A stretch of DNA of 64,000 nucleotides, taken from contig NW_025335268.1 of NCBI RefSeq assembly GCF_004798865.1, forward strand, positions 109,942,606-110,006,605, read 5' to 3'. Position numbers and translations under genes: made by a program. The notes under the pieces were generated by a model, which did not search any database, was not told the origin of the DNA, and saw only the letters and a program-made list of their open reading frames with translations. This DNA is from Varanus komodoensis (lineage: Eukaryota; Chordata; Lepidosauria; Squamata; Varanidae). Below, piece by piece: positions 1 to 13,600 of the stretch; position 1 is the stretch's first letter; each line of letters begins with the position of its first letter.

Positions 1-2346
1 CAGTTTCAGCAATATGCTTCCCTCCACCCCAACTTTGCTTGAAGTATGGAGAGTAGAAATCCAGTCAAGTCCATAATCAACATAGTTTTCACCCATTATA
101 TTTCAAAGGGTTGAAATGACGCAGCAGGAGTTCTTTTGTTTAGTCCCCTGGTTTTTTCTTTTTCTTTTATAGAAGCTCTTTGTTCACATGCATTCAGAGC
201 CTTAATATATATGGAAGTTGGTGGCGGAAGGGGCTGGGCACTGGTTAAAGGGAATAACAACAATAAAAGTTGCAACCTTTGCCTTTGCACACTTAACAAA
301 TGTGGGCAGAACCTGGAAACAAAGCATAATGTTTTTAGGAAGCAATAATAGGCAGCTGGGTGTTTCAGTTGCAAGTATTTATGTGTATGTTTTCCAGGCT
401 GAAAGTAGCTTTATTTACAAGCTTTAAATCACACAGAGAAACAAAAAAGAAGTGGGAAAGAGGGGAACAGTATTTTGCTAGAAATCCTTTGGTCTTGCAC
501 AGGTGCAGTAATAAGGCAATTAAGTTCTGGAGAGAATAGCAGGTGCCAGGCAGCTGCATGTTATTGGACAATATAGTCAGGAAGACTAAAAGCTTATTGG
601 CATTCTACAGAGATAACAGAACGGAATCCGGTCCATCAAAACACTTGAGTTGTCAGAAGCAACACTGGGGGCTTTTCACGCACAGCCCACACAGACTTTA
701 CGGAGAGGAAGCGATTTTAAGTGAATGTTACAGGAATGGCAATCCAGGAATTACTCATCATTGCTTGAAAGAAATGCTCTCTTGTGAATCCAGCCGGTTG
801 CTACTTGTGAGGATCCTCATTTTCCTTTGTGTCTGGCAAACTCAGGAAAGTCCTTCATCTTATCCACTGTGTCTAGACTGCTTCCTCAGGAGGAAATGGC
901 TTTCACCTCATGGCAAATTTTGTCCCCTGTGCAGTGGGCACGTTGGATGTGGACAGCTATGAGAAGCAGTGGAGACTACAGTCTCCTAGCCAAGCGGCAA
1001 ATCGCCGGAAATAGGCAAGTCAGCTGTGTCATTCAGGGAACTGTCACACCATTACATTTGTTTTATCAAAGACCAGAAAGAAAACTTGCCATTTGACTAG
1101 CTGAAATGCTTGCTGAATAATTATCAAAGCAATATTATGCTACATAGTTTGCTTCAATTAGAAGTTTATTAGATATAATTTTGCTGCAATGTTTTTTCCA
1201 TTTCAGTTCATGCAAAAGAAAGCAAGCTTCCATTTATCTTCAGTTCTAGAATCCTCAAATGATAGTCTGCTTAATATTCTTCTTTGTGGATCGTTGTATT
1301 TTCTGTACAACTTCTATATAGATGTTTCAGGTCTATCTCACATTTCACATTGTTGGTTCTACCTTGCACTTTCCTGCTTGTTTGCTATTATCACTTATTT
1401 CTTGTTTCTTATTTCTCGAACAAATAACTTTGGGATAATATATGTTGTGGAAAACAACATATCATATATCTATGATTCTGGTAAACTGAATGCTGAAAGT
1501 AGATTTTTATCAGAAAGGGGGTTTCAGTGTTTGTGGGGTACACAGTTCAGGAACTTCTGCCTTTGAATACCTTTAACTTAAATTACTGATCAGCATGTAT
1601 TAATAGTTTTGATGATGATGATAAAATCTATGTATGTAACATCAGGAAAGTGGAAAATGATATCCCTCCCATGCTTCTAAACATTTTTGTGCATTTTGTG
1701 TGAATTCCTAATAACAGGACTAGGCCCATTGAACAATAACAGAAGAGATGAATGATAGAGCCTGTGATTTGCTCAGTAATAAAATAGCGCTTGTGGTCTG
1801 AAATGTGCAGAGTAAGGTGGAGGACAAGACTGAATCATCTGCTTAAATGCTACTCTTGTCCGAACAACAATGTTGTTTCAAATCCATACTTTTTCGTTTT
1901 GTAGGATTATGAAACTTTGGGAATAATTTCCTTATTAGTTCTATTCATGCTCATTTGAAGGAAAATCCCAACATTTCGTTGAATGGTTCCATTGACATTG
2001 TTTTAGGCTGTCTATACCACAGCCTTAGATGGAAAGCGCAGGCTTTTTCAATCCATATTTAACTTTCTCTTACATGCATGTTTGCTTTTCTAATGCCTTG
2101 AAATCTTTACTGTCATGATTTCTGTGGAGTGAGCCTGTGTACATGATCTTGTGCTGCAGAAATCATGCTGCAAAAGAAGCTGAGTAGTTATACAGTATTC
2201 TGAATAAGTTTTCTAGCTGCCTCAGGTAGGAGAGATCTGCATTTTTAAAGTATTTGTGTTTTGGGTTGTTTGCCTCTTTGGTTTTTGAAGATATGCACTT
2301 GCTAATGTCATTCTTCCCCCTCCCCCTGTATCTCTTTTGTGCCCAG
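1..2346. other. TACC2: TACC2 upstream intron (no gene seen)
   Basis: This runs into the first visible TACC2 exon and is presumably intron. I see no TACC-like coding block. An open frame of 139 codons at 543-962 has no recognisable family features and no splice context I trust. No clear repeat was recognised. Confidence 0.5.
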
Positions 2347-2495
2347 GAGTTCAGATTCTGAAGAAGCATTTGAGACACCTGAATCTACCACTCCTGTGAA
2401 GGCTGCGCCTCCTCTACCACAGCCACCACCTGAGGTTGCAGCATTTGACATAGAGGAACAGGAAGTCAGACCGCAGCTCCCATCAGAGGACACAG
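2347..2495 (+). CDS. TACC2: TACC2 exon (SSDSEEAF segment)
   Basis: The acceptor is tgcccag and the donor is ACAG/gtaacc. The exon starts with one base that completes a split codon and ends with one base that joins the next exon to make Gly. It encodes residues 1-49 of the partial product. An acidic start ([17 protein letters not shown]) leads into a proline-rich stretch ([10 protein letters not shown]) that is shorter than the polyproline run I recall in human TACC2. The exon is probably shared by all isoforms. Confidence 0.95.
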
Positions 2496-4616
2496 GTAAC
2501 CACCATTAGGACAAATGGGATGTGCTCATTGCAGGAAGAAGGGAAGGGGACACTGAATGTTCATTGTAACTTCTTCTACAGTTCACTGGAACAAAATGGG
2601 GCGGGGGGACTGTAGCACTCAAAGAATGTCAGTGGTGGGCTCAACATAGTATAGAGAGCTGGTAGTTTCCAGATGCATTCCAGCACTATTGTTTGTTTGC
2701 TCAATTTATATTCCACAGTTAATTAATCCCAAGGACTCTCTAAACAAATTACAAAAAAAAACAATAAAAACAACATAATAAAGCACAGTAACAATAAACA
2801 GTAATAGTATAAAATATGCAACTGAGGGATCAGATATAAATAGATTAAAATAGTATATTAAAACTAAAAAACTGTATAAAGCTATATGCCTTAAAATTGA
2901 GCAGTGTAAAATCAATCATTAAAATGTCTGGAGAATAGGATTGTTTTTGCCTGGAGCCAAAAGATTGCAAGGATGGTGCCAGATGCTCTCAGAAGGCCGT
3001 TCCATAGGTGGGGTGCAACCACTGAGAATGCCCCTCTTCTTTCTCAGAAGGGCTTCCTGAGCCAATCCAGAAAGTGGGTTGGGAAAGTGCATAAGGGACC
3101 AGGCAGTCCTTCAGGACTGAAGCAATTGCTGTTTCTCTAACACAAAGGAACCCTTGTGCACAGAAGAACCACAGTGGATCAGACCGAGCATCCCTCTAAT
3201 CCAGCATTCTGAGCACAAAGTGGACAGTCGGCTACCCGTGGGAAATCCATAGGCGGCCCAAGTGCCATATCAGCCTCTTGCCCGTGGTCCCCAGCAACAC
3301 AGACAGAAGCATATTGCAATTAGCAATTTAATTGTGCAGTGCAGTTAGTCTGTGCTAGGGCAATGAGGGGGAAGAAGGAAATCTACATCTGCAAGTTATT
3401 TTCCTGTGCCTCTCCTGGAGCAAATATGCAGGCCTACTGCTGGTGGACTGCCCCAGTGGGGGCATCCTGGAAGTGGGTGACACGCACGGGGGATGTCCCT
3501 TAGCTTGCCCTTTGGGGTGCCATGAGGGCGTGAGTACTTCTTCCTTATTCCCTCATTTGTCCCTTGGATTTTTACCTGTTTATGTGGGTATATGTCTGGG
3601 ACTGCACCAGGGAAGGAGATTAAGGAACCCGGTGGGAAGATGGTGGGGTGATCCTGTCAAGAGAGAAGGAGTACTAGGAGGAAGACTGGCAGGTAAGGAA
3701 AAATGCAGCCCAGACAGCTAACAGCTCTTTCATGTTCCCGTCCTCCTTGTGCCTGCAGGTTGATGGTTGCCATGTCAGCCTGCCCTCAGGCCTCTAGATC
3801 CTGCTTTAAATGCCAGATCAGTGCAGAATAAGACCTCCGTATCCACGATTAATAGTGAATGAGGCTGCTGATCTTGCATGAATAGCCAGGACCTGGGTGG
3901 AAGAACAGGGAGCACCAGGTTACCTGGTTCAACATCAGCGTAGACTTGAGGGTTGGGCAGTGGAGATTGCCATATTCTATACCTAGAGGCAGTAAAGGTA
4001 GCAAAGAAACATCTCACTGCCTCCATTCGGTCTTCCAATTGCAGCCCAGCAGAGCTTTTCATGGTTGTCCAGGGCCTATTACATGCCACCCACAAGGACA
4101 TCTTAGAACCATCTAAGGCTAGTTCTGCCCTGCTTGCACTGGCTGCCTGTATTCTTCCAGGCCCAATTTTGAGTGCCTGTTTTAACCTTTAAAGCCTTAC
4201 ATGGCTTGGGACCACAATGTCTCTAGGAGCACCTCTCCCAGTCACAATCTACCTGGATGCTGCTCAACTTCTAGGGCCTTTTTCCAAGTGCAGTTCTGAG
4301 AGACTCAGAAGGTGCCAACAAGTGGACCCCTTTCTCTGTGGTGGACCCACGAATGGAACAGCCCGCCCCCACCACCCACCCTGCAGCCTGCCTGGCACCA
4401 AACTTGTCATCTTTTTGGCACCAGATTAAGACAGCCCTTTTAAAGCTTTGCGTGGCTACCGAGGGGCTTGAGAGGTCATTCCTTACTGAACATTTTAGCT
4501 GTTCTAAATTTTTAATATTCCTTTGATTTTATGGTATTTGTATTGTATTTATTATATTGCCATAAACAATAAAATAAAAACTACCCATCAACCACCCAGA
4601 GAGCATAGAAATGAAA

Positions 4617-4659
<43 letters not shown>

Positions 4660-7600
4660 TTATATATTTGCAAACTTTTGTATGCCGTCACCCCATGCCT
4701 CAGCATCTTGGGACGGCTTACAACGTAGAATTAAAAGAATAAAACAGTAACAAGTACAGTAAAATTATATAAAAACAAAAACAAAAAAGTGACTGTTAAC
4801 AATAAAATTAATTTTTAAAATAGCCATTAAATAAAAAGGTTTTAATAATCTTGGGAGTTGTTCTCCAAAACACCTGGAGAGAGCAGAGTACCCTAAATGT
4901 GAACTGCAAACAGCACTTTTTCAAAATATCTCCGTCCGGTGGCAGCATTCAAAGCCCAGGACTGGTCACAGGGCAACAGTTTGCCAGGTTTTATGCTGAA
5001 GATGTCTATATGTTCTTTAGTGTGACAGTGAAGCTCCAGTCTGTGACAAAATGTCGTAAGTAGTAAGACCCCTTTCTGGAGCTGCTTTGAAGTTAAAGGG
5101 CAACATTCCTTTCATTTCTGATTTCAGAGGGTGCAATATAAAGAAGCTTTCTGTAGTCACAAAGCTGTATTGTCTACTTTTAAGTCTTCCTGTGATGGTC
5201 TTTCCTCTTTTACATAAGCATGTGTAACAAGACTCTTGCAATAGTGTCCTAATAATATCCCTAAAAAAATCTGTTTTCCAAGAACCCTTAAAAGCTGTAG
5301 CCAGAATATACACTCACCAAAAATAAACCATGAATTGCTCTAGTTTACTCAAGTCAGTTTGTAGTAAAACTAGGGGACTTGGAGCCTTTTAACAAATAAT
5401 TGGATAATCTTGGTTGGAAAAAAAAAAATAGGCTGGAGCAGACACATTCTATGTAAGAAGCTGGACTGAATTCATGATAGAAATTTGTGACTTCTTGTGA
5501 TAGAAGTGAATTTGCTAAAGGCACCTCCATGTTGTGTATGAATTGGGTGCATTGATTCATGCCGATGTCTCCTTGCCTGATTAAGCTGGCATACTGGCAC
5601 AAAATCACCTTGCTATTAGGCACATTTTCTTGAGAACTTCTTGAGAAAGGGACTTGAGCTGAATAAGATTTGTAGTAGTTAGAAAAGTGAGGCTCAATAA
5701 CCTAAGCAACAGAATAAATAGTACAAGTAAAATAAAGCTTCTTCCTGAGAATTTAAAAAGAATTCAAATGTTATTTTGTTGAAGTTGTAAAAACATGATA
5801 TTTGTGCTTAAAATTGCTCAGAGATTGAAAAGTAGACACTGAACAACTTCACATGATGTAAAACACATGATGTAAACCTTGTGATTTACCTACCCTTAGT
5901 AGGTGTAGCTTGTAAAGCTGTTAGCACCTGTTGAGGGTGGGTGCTGGGGCGGCTAACAGACCAACGAGAAGTCCTATAGCAGAATATGGCATATTGATGC
6001 CACTGCACCCAGGCCCATTATGACATCGCCTTTTTAAAGGGAATCCAGGGAAGTTCCCAGACATTACTAAATGACAACTTGAAGGTCTGTTCTAGGTAAA
6101 TGGGTGGAAAGCATTACCATAGACAAAATGATCCATTGTACAGAACAGTAGGCCTTGCTGTGAAGAACTCAGTAGGACTTCAACAGGAGGAAATCTAGCC
6201 TTCATAGCCCTTAAGAGTGCTTTTAGGGCACAACCTTATGCATGAAAAAGGCCCTTCAATTTCCAACATGCCCCAGCCAGGTGTGGAACCTGTTTTTGTC
6301 TAAATATGTATAGAATTGTGCCAGCTGTGTGACGACATGCATGTGGAAAAGAGGTGGTCAAATCAGTATTGCAAACATAGGGTCAAACTCAGCATTCTGC
6401 TAATTGTGATAAGCAGAGCTGTGCACAATTGGGCGTACTTGAGTGTAAACATGTGCATCACCTAGAACCCATGGAGACTTTCTTTTCTGGCAACCACATG
6501 TGAGGGTTGGGATTTCAGGATGAAAAATGAGAGAGCTCACATCTCCATTTCCATAGCACTCTGGTCCCAATTTAGAACTGGGATGAGCATGCTTACATTG
6601 AGGTAATCAAACAAATCACACACAGGTCTGCTATGCATGATATGAGGTAAGTGTAGTTCAGTTTAGATTTTCTTAAAAAAACCTTTTGATTAGGTCCCTC
6701 AGCAAAGCCTAGAGTATAAACATTGCATTTGTGGAAAGTGGTAAGTCGTTTTAGAAAGAGGTCAGTGTTTAAAGAAAAGGAAGCAGATGGTAGGAATAAA
6801 TGGACAGCTCTCACAGTCTGCTGAAATTACTTGTGGTTAGGTACCCAGATCTGAGCATAATGCCATTTCAGGCAGGTTGCAACTAAAGCTGACTACCAAG
6901 TATTGCTTTTTCCCAAAATGATCTTTTGGGAAAAAGCAACATAAATATAAACATGTATTCTGTTTATTTGTTATTTGTTATTATTTCTATCTTGTCTCTC
7001 CATTTGAAACATAATTCATTTTCTTAAATTTTAAAATTAATTTTCAATCTAAAATGCAACCAAAATAATACTACATTTAAAATATAAACATATAAAATTA
7101 AACATACAGTTAAAATAACTCTTGACAATACTTTGTCCCCCACCACCAGGACCAAGGATACATGTTACAGAGAAACTCATTCAAACTTTTTTTCAGGACA
7201 TTCCCCACTTCCAAAACTACAATTATTCTTTTGATGGCTCAAATCCTTATTCAATAAATACACCCCAAAAATCCTTAAACTTATTTTTATATGCTCTTTT
7301 CTCACTTTAATATCACACATTAATTTATCATTAATAGTGATATTCCAAACTTCTCTATACCAATCACACAATTGGTAATCACATTTTACTTTCCAATTCT
7401 TAGCTATAATTAATCTGGCTGCAGTTATTAAATTTGTTAATAATTCTGTATTATTCCAGCACCATTGTTTCTTATCAAATATTGAAAGTAATTTAACCTT
7501 AGGGCATATTTCTATATTTGGCCATAATATTTTACCACATTCTTTAAAACTTCTTTCCAAAATCTCATTATACGTATATTCACATTCCCACTACATATGG

Positions 7601-10600
7601 AAATATGTACCTACTCCATAACCACATCTCCAGCATAACATGGAATATTTACTATCTATGCAGTTCAGCTTCATCAGAGTTAGGTACATAATTCCTACAG
7701 AAGCTAACAATAACTTGTTAACTATTAAAACTATACTAACAATTAAAACAATCAAAAATATAATGCTAGAACACAAAAATCAAGAAGAATGTCAGAAACA
7801 GGGTAATAGCTAATTCAAAGATCAATGTATAAGTCATTTCATAGGCTAACAAACTCCATCTGAATTATCTTGACCAGCCAGCAAATGCTAAAAAGTGAAG
7901 GAGTCAAAGTATTGCTCCGAAAACCCTCAGAAAAAGGCCCTCTCACATCACAGCTATTTTGGCTCACACTGGGCTACAGATAAGGGGCTCACCCTCAGAA
8001 TAGAGTAAGAGGAGATGGTCCTTCAGTTTAAGTAAAATATAAGTAACAGGAAAATCTGAACATCACAGTTACACTGATAAAATCTGCAGTGATTAGTCAA
8101 AAAAAAGATTTTGTGTGAAAATATGTATGTATCTGTTGCATTTGCTTATGACCCAATAGCTTGAATCTTTCTGGACAGTTCATAAAATGAAACTAAAAAC
8201 CATAATATACCTTAACATAGTAAAGCACAATATAAAACCTTCAGTTTAAAACATAGCTCAGTGAAGAGATCAATCCCATATGTTGCTGTTGAGGGAGAAA
8301 AGTAAGGAATTTTTGTGCCCTGAAAATTAAACTACTAATATCTTAAGATCTGTGTGCAATTTTATATGAGATCACCCTTGGAATACTAATTCCACAATAC
8401 GTTTCAGATTTTCCCTTATTCTGCAAAAGAGTGTGCTGACTTTTGAATTCACTAGAATTCTTAGATGGTGCACAAGGCTGTGGTAAAAATTAGTACAAAT
8501 TAGGAGGAGTAAAAATTAGGCCAGCAGTCTAATCTTAAAAGTAATATGCATTGTTTTGGTTGCTATATCTCAAGAAAAAAATAGAGTAGGAATGGCTACA
8601 AAGTAACCAAAATGATCCGAAGAATTTTTTAAAAAATTAAGGCACAGGCAACATGTTGTTTTCATATATCCCTTTACCTCTTTTACTTGCATTAGGGTGG
8701 AGAAGATCAAGGGGTTCAGCTGGGTGGGACTTAATCCCAAGTAGGTGAATATAGAAATGTACCTTAAGGCTGCTGTTTGTCAAAATAGAAATTCCATTGA
8801 AAAGGGAGCAAGAAGCTCCCATATTTATTTATGTGATCACCACCCTGAAACACTGTAAAGGACGGGATATAAAATTTTGAATGAATGAATAAATAAAATA
8901 AGAAGCTGCATCTTCTATTTTTCAAAATGCTATTGCAAGCACAGCCCTTGTAGGGTTTAACCCTTCCCTCCTCTGATGCTGCAATCCCCACCACCATGTG
9001 TAGTGCCAAACAGTGATCCATTTGCTTTTGAGGATCACTGTTTTGCAAACACAAAGGCACTGATCTGGATTGGAGCCACCATGCTGGGAATAGGGCAGAT
9101 TAACACTTACTTGCACGGAATGCTAGAGTAATAAAGGAACAAAATATGTATGTTAATACCTGTTTTGACACTGGGAGAGAGGCCACAAGAGAGAGTTACT
9201 TCTGAGAAAGTATCCAGAGGATTGTAACCTGTTGGTTTAACCATATGCATAATTGTAAGCCCTGTTGAATTTAATAGGATGTAGTGCTGAAACTTAAATG
9301 AGCTGAAAATTGAGTTTGATTGTGAATTTAAATGAAAGAACTGTGGCCGTATAGAACGGTTAGTGCTTCCTTAACAAGCGCTTTATACATGAAAAATGCA
9401 CAGCGGCTCAGCTGGCAAGAGTAACTCTAATTAAACAACATGCAACAGGCATGTATCCAAGCACAACCCAGAGAGGCAACCCTGAGAATCCTTGCCTCAA
9501 ACTACATCATCTTATAACCACATCATCTTATTTTGGTTTAACAGGGAACATTTTCTTTTTGTTCACAATAGTTTGAGCTTAGGCGGCAAGGCTGTGGTCA
9601 CTTACCTGAGTCCTGTTGAACAGATTGGAACTTATTTTCTGTACTAACTTGTATAGGATTGCATTTAACTATATACCCAAAATACCAGAAAAAAAATGCA
9701 ATATTCACCACATAAGACTGGCATTTTTATCCATGTCACTACAGTGTTTGTGAGAATCCAAGACCTGTAGGGCCTTTGGCACATATAGCGCTCTCCATCA
9801 CACATATAAGCACATGCCCAAAGCACAGATTTCTGGCAGTTTTCAATAAAATGGCTTTATTAATATGATAAAGACTTGTTGGAAACATAGTAAACATATG
9901 AGTGATGCTACCAATAATTAGGAATGGTAAAGCCAGCTATGGACAATCCTATATAAAACATAGTGTGTTCTTTCTCTTCTTATAGTAGCATTTATAACCT
10001 CTGATTAGTCCTTAATGTTAAATTTGTAATCTATTTCCATGCAAATAAAGTAGGCTAGAAGTTTAGTCTGCAATTAGATAGCCATAACTTTCCACTGAAT
10101 ATTGAAGTAGTTGAGAGCAAAGACAAATATATACTCACATTTGGGACTTTTTGTGGGCCACATGCAGGGTAAAATAATTGCTAGGAGAAAGCAAAGGCAA
10201 AAAATAAAACCCACCATAGGCAGCAAATCTGTTAGCAGGATGAGTGTTGACAGTTAGTTTACAGCATGACTGCTATCTACAGTCTGATTCTTTGTGTCTT
10301 ATTTTCTGCTTGATGACAGAACGGAAATGTGACTGTTTTTGCTCAAAGGTGGCAAGGCACAATAAATGAGTATACAGAGATGATGATGACCGTCAAAATT
10401 AAGCCATGTAGTATAATGGTCAAGAATGAAGGTAATTCATGCTCTGGTTATAAAGTCCATTGGGTAGTCCCAGACAAATCAGCTCTCTCTCTCCCTATTT
10501 CACAGGGTGGATCTGAGGCGAAATGATACACAGTCTCTTTAAGGGCATGGAACATAAAAATTGAATTCATCCAACAAATGTCTGTGCATCTCCAAGGTGC

Positions 10601-13600
10601 AACATCACATCTGTCTGTCATACAGCAGCTGCCTGTTCCCTGTAGTAATTTCATCATAATAGGTTTATGACATAAGGTTGTTGTTGTTAGTCGCGAAGTC
10701 ATGTCCGACCCATCGCGATCCGATGGACAACATTCCTCCAGGCCTTCCTGTCCTCCACTATCCCCTGGAGTCCACTTAAGCTCACACCAACTGCTTCAGT
10801 GACTCCATCTAGCCACCACATCCTCTGCCGTCCCCGTCTTCTTTGACATGTACTGTTCCCAGCATTAGACTCTTTCTTCTCATTAGGTGGCCAAAGTATT
10901 TGAGTTTCATCTTCAGTATCTGGCCTTCTAAAGAGCAGTCAGGGTTGATCTCCTCTAGGGCTGACCAGTTTGATCCCCTTGCAGTCCAAGGGACTCACAG
11001 GAGTCTCCACCAGCACCACAATTCAAAGGCCTCAATTCTTCGGCACTCAGCCTTCCTTATGGTCCAACTTTCACAGCCATACATTGCAACTGGGAAAACC
11101 ATAGCCTTGACTATACACACTTTTGTTGGCAGGGTGATGTCTCTGCTTTTCAGTATGCTGTCTAGATTTGTCATAGCTTTCCTCCCCAGGGGCAAGCAAC
11201 TTTTAATTTCTTGGTTGCAGTTCCTATCTGCGGTGATCTTGGAGCCCAGGAAGATAAAATCTGTCACTGCCTCCATTTCTTGCACATCTATTTGCCAGGA
11301 AGTGAGAGGACCGGATGCCATGATCTTAGTTTTCCTAATGTTGAGTTTCAAGCCAACTTTTGCACTCTCTTCCTTCATCTGCATCAAGAGGCTCTTTAGT
11401 TCCTCTTCACTTTCTGCCATGAGAGTGGTATCATCTGCATATCTGAGGTTGTTGATATTTCTCCCAGCAATCTTAGTTCCAACTGGTGATTCATCTAGGC
11501 CCACCTTGCTCATGATGTGCTCTGCATATAAGTTAAATAGGCAGGGCGACAGTATACAGCCTTGCCGAACTCCTTTCTCAATTTTGAACCAATCAGTGGT
11601 TCCGTGTCCAGTTCTCACTGTTGCTTCTTGATCCGCATATAGATTTCTCAAGAGACAAATAAGATGGTCAGGTACTTCCACCTCTTTAAGAACCTGCCAC
11701 AATTGGTTGTGATCCACACAATCAAAGGCTTTAGCATAGTCAATGAAGCAAAAGTAGATGTTTTTCTGGAACTCCCTAGCTTTCTCCATGATCCAGCATA
11801 TGTTTGGCAATTTGATCTCTAGTTCCTCTCCCTCTTCGAAATTCTGCCTGTACTTCTGGTAGTTCTCGGTCCACATACTGCTGGAGCCTAGCTTGTAGGA
11901 TTTTGAGCATAACTTTGCTAGCATGTGAAATGAGTGCAATGGTGCAGTAGTTTGAACATTGTTTGGCATTGTCCTTCTTTGGGATCGGAATGTAAACTGA
12001 CCTTTTCCAGTCCTGTGGCCACTGTTGAGTTTTCCAAATTTTCTGGCATATTGAGTGTAGCACTTTTACTGCATCGTCTTTTAAGATTTTGAATAGCTCA
12101 GCTGGAATACTGTCGCCTCCACTAGCTTTGTTGTTGCTCAGACTTCCTAAGACCCATTTGACTTCACATTCCAGGATGACTGGCTCGAGGTCAGTGACCA
12201 CCCCATCGTGGTTATCAGGGATGTTAAGTTATGACATAAGGTAGACCGTTTCAAAATAGCCATTTCCCTTTAATATATTATCCTTTGCAAGAAGCAAATG
12301 ATTATTCAGTTCTGAATAATCTATAGTGACTCAAGAGAATATGGAGGAATTCTTTATAGTTTTCCAAGAGAATCAGTGTGATATTTTTGCCTTTGCTGTT
12401 ACACAAAAAGGGAATAGCATGTTGGCTATTTTAGGTAAACAGTAGAAGATAATGTGGAATGCACACCTCTCTGGATATAAAATTATTCATTGCTCCTATC
12501 TTCAGCTTGAGAGTAGAGCTACCCTGGCTCATACAATACAGCATGTAACAGAAGGTGAAGTCTGGGAAGAGCAATATACAGTATTTTTTTTAAAAAAATA
12601 TTATTTATTTATTGCATTTGTATGCTGCCCCATAGCCAGAAGGCTCTCTGGGAGACCCGTAGTGCAATTGTAAACAATAATACAGATAAAAATAGATGAC
12701 AATAATACCTAAAACCGTAAAATATAAGAGTAAAAATTCAATATAAATACAAGAGGAGGATAAACACAATATAAACAGTAAAACTACAAGCTAATAAAAC
12801 AATATACCAGCAAGATCAATAATCATAATCTAAAAACAGATATTAAATAAAAAGTCTTAACTTGGCAACAGAAACTAAGTAAAGTGGGTGCCAGTCACAC
12901 CTTTCCTTGGAAAGGAATTCCAAATGTGAGGTGTGATGACAGAGAAGGCCCTTTTCTTTGCCAATTCCCAATCCAATGGCATCATAATGCTAGTTCTAAT
13001 ATACAGCACCGGTATAAATCAGCAACAGTGCAACATCATCCACACTTGTAAAAGGAAAAAGTAGTTTGCTGCCAAAATTCACCATTGTTGCCTTTTCCTT
13101 TTCCAGTAGCAAGTGCCAATGACATTGTGTAGCACTGATTTATGCTAGCACAGTATTATCAGCTTTAGTATGCAATACCCATTGCAAAGGAAAGAATTAT
13201 ATTCAGGATTTTTAAGTTCACAAAGGAATAGGCATTTTATAAGTAAACATAACTGTACTTAATCATTCTCTACAAGTTCTTAGGAGCTATTTTAAGTTGG
13301 ACTTTCCAGATTGATTACTTTCTCCTTTGCTTTCATAGGATTTTGTTCTGACACCATATCAATAACTGATGTTTCACATAGTGAATCGGTGGAAGGAAGC
13401 CCATTTCACCCTCCTTCCCACTCAGTTTCTACTGTTTTTGATGAAGACAAGCCCATCGCTAGCAGTGGGACTTACAACTTAGACTTTGACAATATTGATG
13501 TTGTAGATTCCATACAAGTTACAGATTCTAGCTCTCTGGACACAAGAAGTCGTGACTCCAAGTCGCATGTTCGAAGAAAATCCACAGATTCTGTTCCAAT

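Larger units (their letters stand above)
2496..13338. other. TACC2: TACC2 intron, 10.8 kb, repeat-rich
   Basis: The intron holds LINE tails near 2.7-4.9 kb, a SINE-type tail at 8.84 kb, an L1 fragment at 7.1-7.7 kb, BovB at 10.68-12.23 kb and another LINE tail at 12.6-13.0 kb; each is listed separately. In 4900-7100, 7800-8830 and 8900-10660 I see only AT-rich unassigned sequence. Confidence 0.8.

Noticed and set aside
543-962. 139-codon open frame before the first TACC2 exon
   Set aside because: No domain, no signal peptide and no splice context matching the TACC2 phase. It reads like chance coding in intron.
10843-11631. 262-codon plus-strand open frame at 10.8-11.6 kb
   Set aside because: It is the antisense shadow of the BovB reverse transcriptase on the minus strand.
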